A stretch of DNA of 64,000 nucleotides from NCBI RefSeq assembly GCF_037201805.1, contig NZ_CP147404.1, forward strand, positions 1,264,001-1,328,000, in the 5' to 3' direction. Positions 10,726 through 18,954 of this stretch are shown piece after piece. A model generated the notes under the pieces. That model had not been told where the DNA came from. It saw nothing but the letters and a program-made list of their open reading frames with translations, and did no database searches. This stretch comes from Bacillus sp. FJAT-52991 (GTDB taxonomy: Bacteria > Bacillota > Bacilli > Bacillales > Domibacillaceae). Both the position numbers and the translations under genes were made by a program. Position 1 is the stretch's first letter, and every line of letters begins with the position of its first letter.

Positions 10726-11475
10726 ATGGATTCCGTCTTTCGGACAGATAAAGGCCGAATTCGAGCTCATAATGAAGATAATGGTGGTGTATTTATCAAT
10801 GCAGCAAATGACTACCTTGCCATCGTAGCGGATGGCATGGGTGGTCATAATGCTGGTGATATCGCTAGCCAAATCACGATTGAGTCAATGAAGTCACTAT
10901 GGCAACAAATTGGGAAGATTGAAAGTGCGAATCAAGCGGAACAATGGTTGAAATCGACCATCAATCAGATCAATGAGCAAATTTTATCCCATGCAAACAA
11001 TCACCTGGAATGCAATGGAATGGGGACGACGCTTGTCGCAGTCTTATGTACTACTAGTTTTTGTACGATTGCCAATATCGGAGACAGCCGCTGTTATTTA
11101 CTGAATGATGATGGCTTTAAACAAGTGACAGACGATCATTCGCTTGTGAATGAGCTAGTCAAATCAGGAGAGATCACAAAAGAAGAGGCAGAACATCATC
11201 CCCGGAAAAATGTGCTGACACGGGCCCTTGGAACGAATGCACATGTAACGGCTGATTATCACACCATTACCTTCGAACAAGGAGATTATATACTTCTTTG
11301 TTCAGATGGCTTATCTAACAAACTGGCACAGCAAGAAATACAAGCAATTTTGCAAAATGACCTTTCCTTATTAGAAAAAGCTGATTCATTTGTTCAATTG
11401 GCAAATGAAAAGGGCGGGGAAGATAATATTACACTCGTGATTCTCAAACATTCTGCTGGCCTTGAAAGTGGGTGA
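10726..11475 (+). CDS. prpC: PP2C-type Ser/Thr protein phosphatase
   Basis: A 249-residue metal-dependent phosphatase of the PPM family. Motifs in order: TDKGRIRAHNEDN, the metal-binding ADGMGGHNAGDIAS at about residues 35-48, GMGTTLVAV, ANIGDSRCYLL, LLCSDGLSN and the terminal GGEDNITLVIL. In B. subtilis PrpC dephosphorylates PrkC and its targets. The prkC gene begins just downstream and the intervening sequence includes an overlapping GTG, so kinase and phosphatase are expressed together. The AACGAGGTGAG ribosome site precedes ATG 10726. Confidence 0.95.
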   Translation: MDSVFRTDKGRIRAHNEDNGGVFINAANDYLAIVADGMGGHNAGDIASQITIESMKSLWQQIGKIESANQAEQWLKSTINQINEQILSHANNHLECNGMGTTLVAVLCTTSFCTIANIGDSRCYLLNDDGFKQVTDDHSLVNELVKSGEITKEEAEHHPRKNVLTRALGTNAHVTADYHTITFEQGDYILLCSDGLSNKLAQQEIQAILQNDLSLLEKADSFVQLANEKGGEDNITLVILKHSAGLESG

Positions 11476-11483
11476 GTAAGAGA

Positions 11484-13463
11484 ATGCTAATAGGAAAGCG
11501 ATTAAGTGGTCGCTATAAAATCATTAAAATGGTCGGCGGCGGTGGAATGGCCAATGTCTATTTAGCCAAAGATGTGATCCTAGAGAGGGAAGTAGCTATT
11601 AAAGTGCTGCGCTTAGATTTTGCCAATGAAGAAGAATTTCTTCGACGTTTTCAACGGGAGGCACAGTCAGCTACTAGTCTTGTTCATCCTAACATCGTCA
11701 ATATTTTCGATGTAGGTGAAGAAGAAGGGATTAATTATATTGTCATGGAATATGTCGAGGGCATGACTTTAAAACAATATATTCAGCAATTTTCACCGAT
11801 TCCAGTGGAAAAAGCAATTGATATTATGAAGCAGCTTTCTTCGGCGATGGCTTTTGCTCATCATAATTCAATTATTCATCGCGATATTAAACCTCAAAAT
11901 ATTTTAATAGATGCTGAAGGTACTGTGAAAATTACTGACTTTGGAATTGCGATGGCGTTAAGTGCCACCTCGATTACACAAACAAATGCTGTTTTAGGCT
12001 CTGTTCACTATATATCTCCAGAGCAAGCACGTGGTGGAATGGCTACGAAAAAATCAGATATTTACGCTCTTGGTATTGTTATGTTTGAATTATTAACAGG
12101 GCAATTGCCTTTTTCAGGTGAGTCGGCCGTTTCGATTGCACTGAAACATTTGCAAACGGAAACACCTTCAATGAAAAGGTGGAATCCATCTATTCCACAA
12201 AGCGTTGAGAACATCGTGTTAAAAGCAACCACGAAAGATTCTTTTCATCGCTATCAATCTTTAGAAGATATGGAGCAAGATTTATCAACAGCACTCGATC
12301 CTGAACGAGCAAATGAGCCAAAGTTTACCGTACCTCTAGACCAAGATGAAACGAAAGAATTACCGATTATTAAACAGATGGAGCAAACAGAAAACACACA
12401 AACTACCATGATTCGGCCAGCATTCGACTCGAAACAAGAAGGAGAGGCTGGTGAACCTGTAGAAAAGAAACAGAAAAAAAGAGGGCCCATCATTTTATTA
12501 ATGATTTCTTTTCTTATTGTATTAGGTGGCTTAATAGCTGTTCTAGTACCTAGTATGCTAGGACCACAAGAGATAGAAATTCCAGATGTTAAGGGAAAGA
12601 AATTAGATGAAGCGGTGTCAGAGCTAGTGACAAGCGGTTTTGTTGTAAAGGAAACGTATGAGCAATTTAGTGATGAGATCCCCGAAGGAGAGGTAATTAA
12701 AACAAGCCCTAGTGCAGGGCGGATCGCTCAAGAAGGATCAAATGTTAATATTTATATAAGCAGTGGGAAAGAAACATTTACTCTTGAGGATTACGAAGGC
12801 AAACCATACGAAGAGGTTTATGAAGAGCTCAAAAAACAGGGGTTTAAAACGATTCACAAGGAAAGTGTTCATGATGAAAGTGAAGCCGGAACAATTATTG
12901 ATCAAGCTCCAGAAGCATCAGATGAAGTAGTTCCAGAAGAGACAGAATTATCGTTTACTGTGAGCTTAGGTCCGGAGAAAATTTCGCTAATCGACTTGAC
13001 AGAATATAATGAAAAAAGCTTGAAGGATTATGCTGAATCTACAGGTTTAAACATTGTTATTGCTGGTGAGGAGTATTCCGATAAAATTGAAAAAAGATTA
13101 GTTTTATCTCAAACACCTGAGCAAGGGACGAAGTTAGAAAAAGGAGACACAGTGGAAGTGATGATTTCAAAAGGAGCGAAAGAAATTCCACCAGTCACTG
13201 TGACAAAAGAAATTACGATTCCATATGAGCCGGATGAGTTCGGAGCACCTCAAGAAGTGCAAATATATATTGAAGATATGAATCGCAGTATGACCGAGCC
13301 TTATGAAGTATTCACGATCCACGAGGAAACGAAGAAAACACTCGAATTCATCGTTTCTAAAGGCAGTAAAGCAGGATATAAAGTGATTCGTGATCAAAGA
13401 GTGATTTTTGATGAAACCATTCCATACCCAGAGGATGCGGGAGAGAATCAAGGAGGAATGTAA
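11484..13463 (+). CDS. prkC: Membrane Ser/Thr protein kinase with PASTA repeats
   Basis: A 659-residue kinase that senses muropeptides and controls germination and cell-wall processes in B. subtilis. The kinase domain shows GGGGMANVYLA, the catalytic lysine in VAIKVLR near residue 40, HRDIKPQN near 132 and DFGIAM near 152, with a threonine-rich activation loop. One membrane helix lies at about 335-357. Outside are three PASTA repeats (IPDVKGKKLDEAV and two more) and a C-terminal domain beginning ITIPYEPDEFG. ATG 11484 was chosen because it matches the family N-terminus MLIGKR and has GGTGAG 7 bases upstream; a GTG at 11472 would overlap the prpC stop. Confidence 0.94.
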   Translation: MLIGKRLSGRYKIIKMVGGGGMANVYLAKDVILEREVAIKVLRLDFANEEEFLRRFQREAQSATSLVHPNIVNIFDVGEEEGINYIVMEYVEGMTLKQYIQQFSPIPVEKAIDIMKQLSSAMAFAHHNSIIHRDIKPQNILIDAEGTVKITDFGIAMALSATSITQTNAVLGSVHYISPEQARGGMATKKSDIYALGIVMFELLTGQLPFSGESAVSIALKHLQTETPSMKRWNPSIPQSVENIVLKATTKDSFHRYQSLEDMEQDLSTALDPERANEPKFTVPLDQDETKELPIIKQMEQTENTQTTMIRPAFDSKQEGEAGEPVEKKQKKRGPIILLMISFLIVLGGLIAVLVPSMLGPQEIEIPDVKGKKLDEAVSELVTSGFVVKETYEQFSDEIPEGEVIKTSPSAGRIAQEGSNVNIYISSGKETFTLEDYEGKPYEEVYEELKKQGFKTIHKESVHDESEAGTIIDQAPEASDEVVPEETELSFTVSLGPEKISLIDLTEYNEKSLKDYAESTGLNIVIAGEEYSDKIEKRLVLSQTPEQGTKLEKGDTVEVMISKGAKEIPPVTVTKEITIPYEPDEFGAPQEVQIYIEDMNRSMTEPYEVFTIHEETKKTLEFIVSKGSKAGYKVIRDQRVIFDETIPYPEDAGENQGGM

Positions 13464-14344
13464 TGTCAGAAGGAAAGATTATTAAGGCTCTGAGTGGTTT
13501 TTATTATGTCTTAGATGGTGAACGTCTTGTGCAATGTAGAGGAAGAGGCAACTTCCGCAAAAAGAAAGTTTCACCACTTGTTGGAGACTATGTAGAATAC
13601 CAAGCAGATAATGACCAAGAAGGGTATATTCTAGCCGTTCAAGAAAGAAAAAATGAACTCATTAGACCGCCTATTGCTAATGTAGATCAAGCGATTCTTG
13701 TTTTCTCTGCTGTTCGACCAGATTTTAGTACAGCTTTATTAGACCGTTTTTTAGTATTAATTGAATCGAAGCAGATCGAACCGATCATTTGTATAACGAA
13801 AATGGATTTGTTAACTGAGCATCAAGAAGAAGCGATTAATCAATTTGCCGAACAATATCGGGCTTTTGGTTATCCTGTTGTATTAACTTCTTCAGAAGAT
13901 GACATGAATTTAGAAGAAGTACATTCTTTTTTACAAGGAAAAACGTCTGTGTTCGCTGGTCAGTCAGGGGTTGGGAAGTCTTCCTTGCTCAATGCTCTTC
14001 GTCCAGAGCTGGGGTTGAAAACGGATGAAATATCCGATGCTCTTGGCCGCGGGAAGCATACGACAAGACATGTGGAGTTAATTCACGTTGACAATGGTCT
14101 TGTGGCCGATACTCCCGGCTTTAGTTCGTTAGAATTTACGGAAGTAGAGGTAGAGGATTTGCCGTTTTGTTTTCCTGAAATGGTTAAAATGAGCCATAAA
14201 TGTAAATTTAGAGGATGTTTGCACATAAATGAACCAAAATGTGCAGTCAAAAGTGCGGTTGAAAATGGGGACCTACCTGCTTATCGCTATGAGCATTATT
14301 TGCAATTCATGGAAGAAATAAAAGAGAGAAAGCCGAGGTATTAA
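13463..14344 (+). CDS. rsgA: Ribosome small subunit-dependent GTPase A
   Basis: A 293-residue circularly permuted GTPase (CpgA/YloQ) acting late in 30S assembly. An N-terminal OB fold ([18 protein letters not shown]) precedes the G domain. There the G4 motif TKMD comes before G1 [12 protein letters not shown] near residue 170 and G3 DTPGFSS. The C-terminal zinc site uses [14 protein letters not shown]. In B. subtilis PrkC phosphorylates this protein, which fits its position directly after prkC with a one-base overlap (TAATG). Length is typical. Confidence 0.95.
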   Translation: MSEGKIIKALSGFYYVLDGERLVQCRGRGNFRKKKVSPLVGDYVEYQADNDQEGYILAVQERKNELIRPPIANVDQAILVFSAVRPDFSTALLDRFLVLIESKQIEPIICITKMDLLTEHQEEAINQFAEQYRAFGYPVVLTSSEDDMNLEEVHSFLQGKTSVFAGQSGVGKSSLLNALRPELGLKTDEISDALGRGKHTTRHVELIHVDNGLVADTPGFSSLEFTEVEVEDLPFCFPEMVKMSHKCKFRGCLHINEPKCAVKSAVENGDLPAYRYEHYLQFMEEIKERKPRY

Positions 14345-14346
14345 TT

Positions 14347-15000
14347 ATGGTCAAAATAGCACCGTCGATTTTATCCGCTGATTTTTCCAGATTGGGAGAG
14401 GAAATAAAGGATGTCGAGATGGGAGGAGCCGATATTATTCATGTTGATGTCATGGATGGGCATTTTGTTCCCAATATTACTATTGGCCCGCTGATTGTCG
14501 ATGCCATTCGTCCAATTACGAAGCTGCCACTTGATGTTCACTTAATGATTGAGAACCCTGATCAATATATTGAAGCCTTTGCAAAGGCAGGAGCCGATTA
14601 TATTACCGTTCATGTGGAAGCTTGCCCTCATCTTCATCGCACGATTCAATTGATTCGTTCTCACGGGGTAAAAGCAGGAGTCGTTCTCAATCCAGCAACA
14701 CCGGCTTACATGATTGAACATATTTTAGAAGACATCGATATGGTGTTGCTTATGACAGTGAATCCTGGATTTGGGGGACAATCGTTCATTCATTCAGTCG
14801 TTCCTAAAATTCGTCAAGTGAAACAGATGATTGATAATAAAGGATTGGATGTTGAAATTGAAATCGATGGCGGTGTCAACATCGAAACAGCGAAGTTTTG
14901 CACAGAAGCAGGAGCAGACATTTTAGTGGCTGGTTCTGCGGTTTATAATAAGGAAGATCGCAAACGAGCGATTGAGGAGATTAGAGCATCTGCTGAATGA
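14347..15000 (+). CDS. rpe: Ribulose-phosphate 3-epimerase
   Basis: A 217-residue TIM-barrel enzyme of the pentose phosphate pathway interconverting ribulose 5-phosphate and xylulose 5-phosphate. Family signatures are visible throughout: [15 protein letters not shown] at the start, the metal-binding [41 protein letters not shown] and the catalytic aspartate in EIDGGVN near residue 175. It begins two bases after rsgA, the same arrangement as in B. subtilis. Length equals that of the B. subtilis enzyme. Confidence 0.96.
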   Translation: MVKIAPSILSADFSRLGEEIKDVEMGGADIIHVDVMDGHFVPNITIGPLIVDAIRPITKLPLDVHLMIENPDQYIEAFAKAGADYITVHVEACPHLHRTIQLIRSHGVKAGVVLNPATPAYMIEHILEDIDMVLLMTVNPGFGGQSFIHSVVPKIRQVKQMIDNKGLDVEIEIDGGVNIETAKFCTEAGADILVAGSAVYNKEDRKRAIEEIRASAE

Positions 15001-15024
15001 TGAAAGCAGTTGGATAAAAAGAGA

Positions 15025-15051
15025 GGAGCCGTTTCAGTCGGTTCCTTTTTT
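15025..15051 (+). terminator. Intrinsic terminator or attenuator between rpe and thiN
   Basis: GGAGCCG at 15025-15031 pairs with CGGTTCC at 15039-15045 (one G-T pair), followed by six T residues. It lies between rpe and thiN, so it could partly separate thiN from the upstream operon. Confidence 0.7.
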
Positions 15052-15071
15052 CGTATGGAGGAGGTCTTATA

Positions 15072-15728
15072 ATGAGAATTGCCGTAGTTGCCGGTGGACC
15101 AGAAACGGAATTGGTCGATTTACAAACTTATGCTACAGAAGATATGGTTTTTGTAGGAGTGGATCGAGGGACAATTTATTTATTAGAAAGAGGCATTACT
15201 CCAAAAATAGCGATTGGTGATTTTGATTCAGTTACAGAAGCGGAGTGGCAAATGATTGAGTGCGGTGTAGGGAAAGAGAATATCCATCGCTTTCCCGCTG
15301 AAAAGGATCAAACAGATCTCGAATTAGCGATTTTTTGGGCGATGAAGCAACAGCCAGAGACGATCTTTATTCTTGGTGCGACAGGTGGAAGACTAGATCA
15401 TTTTTTCGGTACAATTAGCTTGCTAATGAATAAGGAAATCATGTCATCTAGAACAAAAATAGAACTAGTGGATAAACAAAATCGTGTATCTCTTTATGGG
15501 CCAGGTACATATACTGTGTTTGTGGATATCGGAAAAACATATTTTTCTTTTTTTGCTATCACGAATGAGGTGACTAATTTTACATTAAAGGGATTTAAGT
15601 ATCCGCTAAGCAACCATACGGTTCGATCAGGTTCAACTTTGTACGTCAGCAATGAGCTAGACCAAGAAAATGGTACTTTTTCTTTTTCTTCTGGCATACT
15701 AATGGTGATAAGAAGCTCTGATGGTTGA
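15072..15728 (+). CDS. thiN: Thiamine pyrophosphokinase
   Basis: A 218-residue enzyme making thiamine pyrophosphate from thiamine and ATP. It starts MRIAVVAGGPETEL and contains the conserved VGVDRGTIYLLERGITP and the acidic motif GDFDSVTEAEW near residue 50, followed by DQTDLELA and the glycine-rich GATGGRLDHFFG. The C-terminal thiamine-binding beta domain has LKGFKYPLSN. A strong GGAGGAGGT site precedes ATG 15072. It occupies the yloS position between rpe and spoVM. Confidence 0.93.
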   Translation: MRIAVVAGGPETELVDLQTYATEDMVFVGVDRGTIYLLERGITPKIAIGDFDSVTEAEWQMIECGVGKENIHRFPAEKDQTDLELAIFWAMKQQPETIFILGATGGRLDHFFGTISLLMNKEIMSSRTKIELVDKQNRVSLYGPGTYTVFVDIGKTYFSFFAITNEVTNFTLKGFKYPLSNHTVRSGSTLYVSNELDQENGTFSFSSGILMVIRSSDG

Positions 15729-15754
15729 AGTTCTATATTGGAGGGGTGGCAATC

Positions 15755-15832
15755 ATGAAATTTTATACTATTAAATTACCTAAATTTTTAGGTGGAATTG
15801 TTCGTGCCATGCTTGGAACATTCAAAAAGTGA
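15755..15832 (+). CDS. spoVM: Stage V sporulation protein M
   Basis: A 25-residue peptide, MKFYTIKLPKFLGGIVRAML followed by GTFKK. It is almost identical to the B. subtilis SpoVM amphipathic helix, which recognises the convex forespore membrane and anchors SpoIVA at the start of coat assembly. Proline 9, needed for curvature sensing in B. subtilis, is present. GGAGGGGTGG lies 6-9 bases upstream of the ATG. Its presence is direct evidence that the organism is an endospore former. The last residues (TFKK rather than SFRKD) differ slightly from B. subtilis. Confidence 0.97.
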   Translation: MKFYTIKLPKFLGGIVRAMLGTFKK

Positions 15833-15871
15833 AGTCGTCCAAAGCTAAGAATAGATGAATAGGGTAGAATA

Positions 15872-15905
15872 GAAAAAAACCAGCTGAATTCAGCTGGTTT
15901 TTTTC
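15872..15905. terminator. Bidirectional terminator between spoVM and rpmB
   Basis: A near-perfect palindrome centred on GAATTC (AAACCAGCTGAATTCAGCTG with flanking A and T runs) lies between the convergent spoVM and rpmB genes. A run precedes it and a T run follows it, so it can end transcription from either side. Confidence 0.9.
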
Positions 15906-15916
15906 ATTGAAAAGTA

Positions 15917-16105
15917 TTATACACGCTCAACTTTTCCGGATTTTAATGCTCTTGCAGAAACCCAAACACGTTTAGGTTTTCCATCTACTAGAATGCGAAC
16001 TTTTTGAAGGTTAGCACCCCAAGTACGCTTGTTAGCGTTCATAGCGTGGGAACGAGCGTTGCCGGAACGAGCTTTACGACCAGAAACAACACATTTTTTT
16101 GGCAT
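15917..16105 (-). CDS. rpmB: Ribosomal protein L28
   Basis: A 62-residue large-subunit protein, the only minus-strand gene of the window. It begins [16 protein letters not shown] and continues with [19 protein letters not shown] and the tail [14 protein letters not shown], all diagnostic of bL28. A single cysteine (C5) is present, not the paired CxxC motifs of zinc-type L28. The start is the methionine at 16105, with TGAGGAGTGA just upstream on the minus strand; a three-residue longer frame lacks support. The inverted orientation relative to spoVM and yloU matches B. subtilis. Confidence 0.97.
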   Translation of the reverse strand: MPKKCVVSGRKARSGNARSHAMNANKRTWGANLQKVRILVDGKPKRVWVSARALKSGKVERV

Positions 16106-16287
16106 ATTATTCACTCCTCACCATTGAAGCTGAAAAAATTTGTTTCAACACTTCGTTATATTCTAAAAGATACTTTAATAATTTACCACACAACTTTTTT
16201 GAATGCAATAGTTCTTCGTAAGTCTTTCAAGAAAAAAGCCTTGACATGATATCCTATCTTTTGAAATGATATAAAACGGTGAATACA

Positions 16288-16315
16288 TTGCTTTTAAAAA
16301 AGTAGTAAGTATAGT
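16288..16315 (+). promoter_or_regulatory. Candidate SigA promoter for yloU-fakA
   Basis: TTGCTT at 16288-16293 and TATAGT at 16310-16315 are separated by 16 bases, 31 bases ahead of the yloU ribosome site. The hexamers are imperfect. Confidence 0.45.
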
Positions 16316-16358
16316 AAAATGTCATTAGATTAGCCACATTCATAAGGGGGGGTTCTCA

Positions 16359-16721
16359 TTGGCTATTGAGCTTAAAACAAAGTACGGGCAAATTGATATC
16401 TCAAATGATGTCATTGCTATGATTGCTGGCGGAGCTGCGGTAGATTGCTATGGAATCGTTGGAATGGCATCGAAAAACCAAATAAAAGATGGAATTACTG
16501 ATATATTGCGCCGCGAAAATTTCATGCGCGGTGTGATCGTTCGCCAAGAAGAAGATCAAGTGAATATTGATATGTATATTATTGTAAGCTATGGAACGAA
16601 AATTTCTGAAGTAGCGAACAATGTTCAGTCAAAAGTAAAGTATACGCTCGATCAGACAGTTGGACTAGCTGTTGATTCAGTTAATATTTTTGTGCAAGGA
16701 GTTCGAGTGACGAACTCGTAG
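16359..16721 (+). CDS. yloU: Asp23/Gls24 family protein YloU
   Basis: A 120-residue protein of the Asp23 (alkaline shock) family. It starts MAIELKTKYGQIDISNDVI and carries the AGGAAVDCYGIVGMASKNQ segment and the C-terminal VNIFVQGVRV strand. Molecular function is not established; in Bacillus and other Firmicutes the gene is almost always followed by a fatty acid kinase gene, as here, which hints at a link to membrane lipid metabolism. The start codon is TTG 16359 with AAGGGGGGG about 6 bases upstream; no ATG fits. Length matches B. subtilis YloU. Confidence 0.92.
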   Translation: MAIELKTKYGQIDISNDVIAMIAGGAAVDCYGIVGMASKNQIKDGITDILRRENFMRGVIVRQEEDQVNIDMYIIVSYGTKISEVANNVQSKVKYTLDQTVGLAVDSVNIFVQGVRVTNS

Positions 16722-16739
16722 TGTGAGGAGGAAAGATCT

Positions 16740-18416
16740 GTGTCAATTACTTCGTTAGATGGGAAAAAGTTTGCCGAAATGGTAAAGATGGGAGCCAATC
16801 ATCTTTCAGTGAATGCTGATATGGTAGATGCACTCAACGTTTTCCCCGTTCCTGATGGTGATACAGGGACAAATATGAATTTATCAATGACTTCTGGAGC
16901 AAAGGAAGTTCAACAACAGTCAAGTGATCATTTTGGACAAGCAGCTGCTGCTCTATCTAAAGGGTTGCTAATGGGGGCACGAGGCAACTCAGGTGTTATT
17001 TTGTCGCAATTGTTCCGAGGGTTTACAAAAGCGATTGAACAACAACCGGTAGTGGATAGTAAACAATTAGCTCATGCATTTGAATCAGGCATGCAAACAG
17101 CTTATAAAGCAGTAATGAAGCCTGTAGAAGGAACAATTTTAACAGTCGCGAAAGATGCAGCCAAAAAAGCGGTAGCTGTGGCCAAAAAACAAAAAGATAT
17201 CATTGCCGTGATGGAAGCTCTAGTGGAGGAAGGTAGAGCTTCATTAGCACGTACCCCTGAATTTCTCCCTGTATTGAAAGAAGTAGGTGTGGTAGACAGT
17301 GGAGGTCAGGGACTTTTGCTTGTTTACGAAGGATTTCTTGCCGCTTTAAAAGGAGAAGCGTTACCTGATAGCCCAGGTCTTGCTCCTAATATGGAAGAGC
17401 TTGTTAGTGCTCAGCATCATAAAAGTGTTCAAGGGTTTATGGACACAGCGGATATTGAATTTGGTTATTGCACGGAGTTTATGGTTCGTTTTGAAGAAGA
17501 GAAGGTAACTAAGCACCCGTTTTCAGAAGAGCAGTTTCGAGCGGATTTAAGTGTGTACGGCGATTCACTGCTTGTTATTTCTGATGACGAAATTGCTAAA
17601 GTTCACATTCACTCAGAACAACCTGGAGAAGTCTTATCCTACGGGCAACAATATGGTAGCTTAATTAGTATGAAAATCGAAAATATGCGAGAGCAACATA
17701 GCAATATTGTTGGTGGAGATACACCTAAAAAGCCAGCAGTTAAGAAGCCAGCTGTACAGCAAGAGTATGCGGTGGTTACAGTTGCCATGGGTGAAGGAGT
17801 TTCACAATTGCTTCAAAGTATCGGTGCTTCAGCAGTAATTGAAGGCGGACAAACGATGAACCCTAGTACGGAAGACATTGTGAAGGCGATCGAAGAAGCA
17901 AATGCAAAAAAAGTGATCATTTTACCTAACAATAAGAACATTGTCATGGCAGCTGAACAAGCCGCTGAAGTTGTTGGTATAGACGCGATTGTTGTCCCGT
18001 CTAAAACGGTGCCTCAAGGAATGGCAGCATTGCTTGCTTTCAACCCTGAAGCTACATTAGAGGAAAACCAATCGGCTATGACAGAGGCTCTTTCTCATGT
18101 GAAAACGGGTCAAATCACCTTTGCTGTTCGTGATACGAACATTGATGGGGTTGAAATTGCTAAAGATGACTTTATGGGTTTAGCGGATGGTAAAATCGTT
18201 TTAACCAATCCTAATAAAATCGAAGCAGCGAAAGCATTACTTGATCATTTGATTGATGAAGAGTCTGAAATTGTGACGATTATTTATGGAGAAGATATGG
18301 AGCTTGATGAAGTGCAGGCGGTATCTTCATTTATAGAAGAGAATTATGAAGAAGTGGAAGTAGAAGTCCATAATGGGAAGCAGCCACTGTATTCATTTAT
18401 TTTCTCAGTTGAATAA
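16740..18416 (+). CDS. fakA: Fatty acid kinase catalytic subunit FakA (YloV)
   Basis: A 558-residue protein with an N-terminal DhaL-type kinase domain: NVFPVPDGDTGTNMNLSM near residue 33 supplies the metal-binding aspartates and GARGNSGVILSQLF binds nucleotide. The middle and C-terminal regions (VHIHSEQPGEVL and IEGGQTMNPSTEDIV) match the domains that contact the acyl-carrying FakB partner. FakA phosphorylates fatty acids bound to FakB, letting the cell use exogenous fatty acids. The start is GTG 16740 preceded by GAGGAGGAAA. An alanine-lysine-proline linker (PKKPAVKKPAVQQ) separates the domains. Confidence 0.92.
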   Translation: MSITSLDGKKFAEMVKMGANHLSVNADMVDALNVFPVPDGDTGTNMNLSMTSGAKEVQQQSSDHFGQAAAALSKGLLMGARGNSGVILSQLFRGFTKAIEQQPVVDSKQLAHAFESGMQTAYKAVMKPVEGTILTVAKDAAKKAVAVAKKQKDIIAVMEALVEEGRASLARTPEFLPVLKEVGVVDSGGQGLLLVYEGFLAALKGEALPDSPGLAPNMEELVSAQHHKSVQGFMDTADIEFGYCTEFMVRFEEEKVTKHPFSEEQFRADLSVYGDSLLVISDDEIAKVHIHSEQPGEVLSYGQQYGSLISMKIENMREQHSNIVGGDTPKKPAVKKPAVQQEYAVVTVAMGEGVSQLLQSIGASAVIEGGQTMNPSTEDIVKAIEEANAKKVIILPNNKNIVMAAEQAAEVVGIDAIVVPSKTVPQGMAALLAFNPEATLEENQSAMTEALSHVKTGQITFAVRDTNIDGVEIAKDDFMGLADGKIVLTNPNKIEAAKALLDHLIDEESEIVTIIYGEDMELDEVQAVSSFIEENYEEVEVEVHNGKQPLYSFIFSVE

Positions 18417-18445
18417 AAAGAAGGGGAGATTCCTCTTCTTTTTTA
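18416..18445 (+). terminator. Terminator after fakA
   Basis: AAGAAGGGGA at 18418-18427 pairs with TCCTCTTCTT at 18431-18440 with one mismatch, followed by T residues. Confidence 0.8.
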
Positions 18446-18484
18446 TTTGTGCATTTTTTGATTGCCTATAATAAAATATAGATA

Positions 18485-18513
18485 TTGACGTATTTAGAGC
18501 AATCTAATGATAT
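18485..18513 (+). promoter_or_regulatory. Predicted SigA promoter of the former sdaAB-sdaAA operon
   Basis: TTGACG at 18485-18490 and TGATAT at 18508-18513 with a 17-base spacer, just before GAGGGGGCG and the sdaAB start at 18528. The genes it served are decayed; it may now drive recG. Confidence 0.55.
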
Positions 18514-18527
18514 GAGGGGGCGATAAC

Positions 18528-18954
18528 ATGAAATACAAAAGTGTGTTTGATATTGGATGCAGTGAGTAAAGCGGTTGCGACCAATGAAGTGAACGCTGCC
18601 GCCATTGTAGAAATGGCAGGCGGAACCCCTGCGCAAAGTGCGGAAGCCGTGGCGATTGTGTTAAAAAATATGCTCGGACTTGTTTGTGACCCTGTGGCTG
18701 GTTTAGTGGAAGTTCCTTGTGTAAAGAGAAATGCGATGGGAGCGGCCAATGCGCTCGTAGCAGCCGACATGGCCCTTGCTGGCGTAACGAGTCGAATTCC
18801 ATGTGATGAAGTCATTGATGCCATGTATAAAATTGGTCAAACGATGCCTACTGCCTTAAGAGAAACAGCAGGCGGAGGATTAGCCGCGACACCAACCGGG
18901 CGTAAGTTGGAGGAACAAATTTATGGATCAACAATCGGAATTAAAAATCAATAA
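18528..18954 (+). pseudogene. sdaAA: Remnant of L-serine dehydratase genes sdaAB-sdaAA
   Basis: The ATG at 18528 with its ribosome site begins MKYKSVFDI, the N-terminus of SdaAB, but this frame stops after 13 codons (18567-18569). A second frame, 18541-18954, holds two pieces of SdaAA: LDAVSKAVATNEVNA, then IVEMAGGTPAQSAEAVAIVL to the C-terminus [18 protein letters not shown]. Nearly all of SdaAB, the first part of SdaAA and about 70 internal residues are missing. Intact B. subtilis genes are about 220 and 300 residues. The enzyme deaminates serine to pyruvate; this fragment cannot be active. Both joins fall at short repeated sequences. The recG ribosome site and start lie inside the tail. 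Confidence 0.9.

Noticed and set aside
16241-16246. TTGACA as a yloU promoter -35
   Set aside because: No acceptable -10 lies 16-18 bases downstream; the nearest (GATATA) is 21 bases away.
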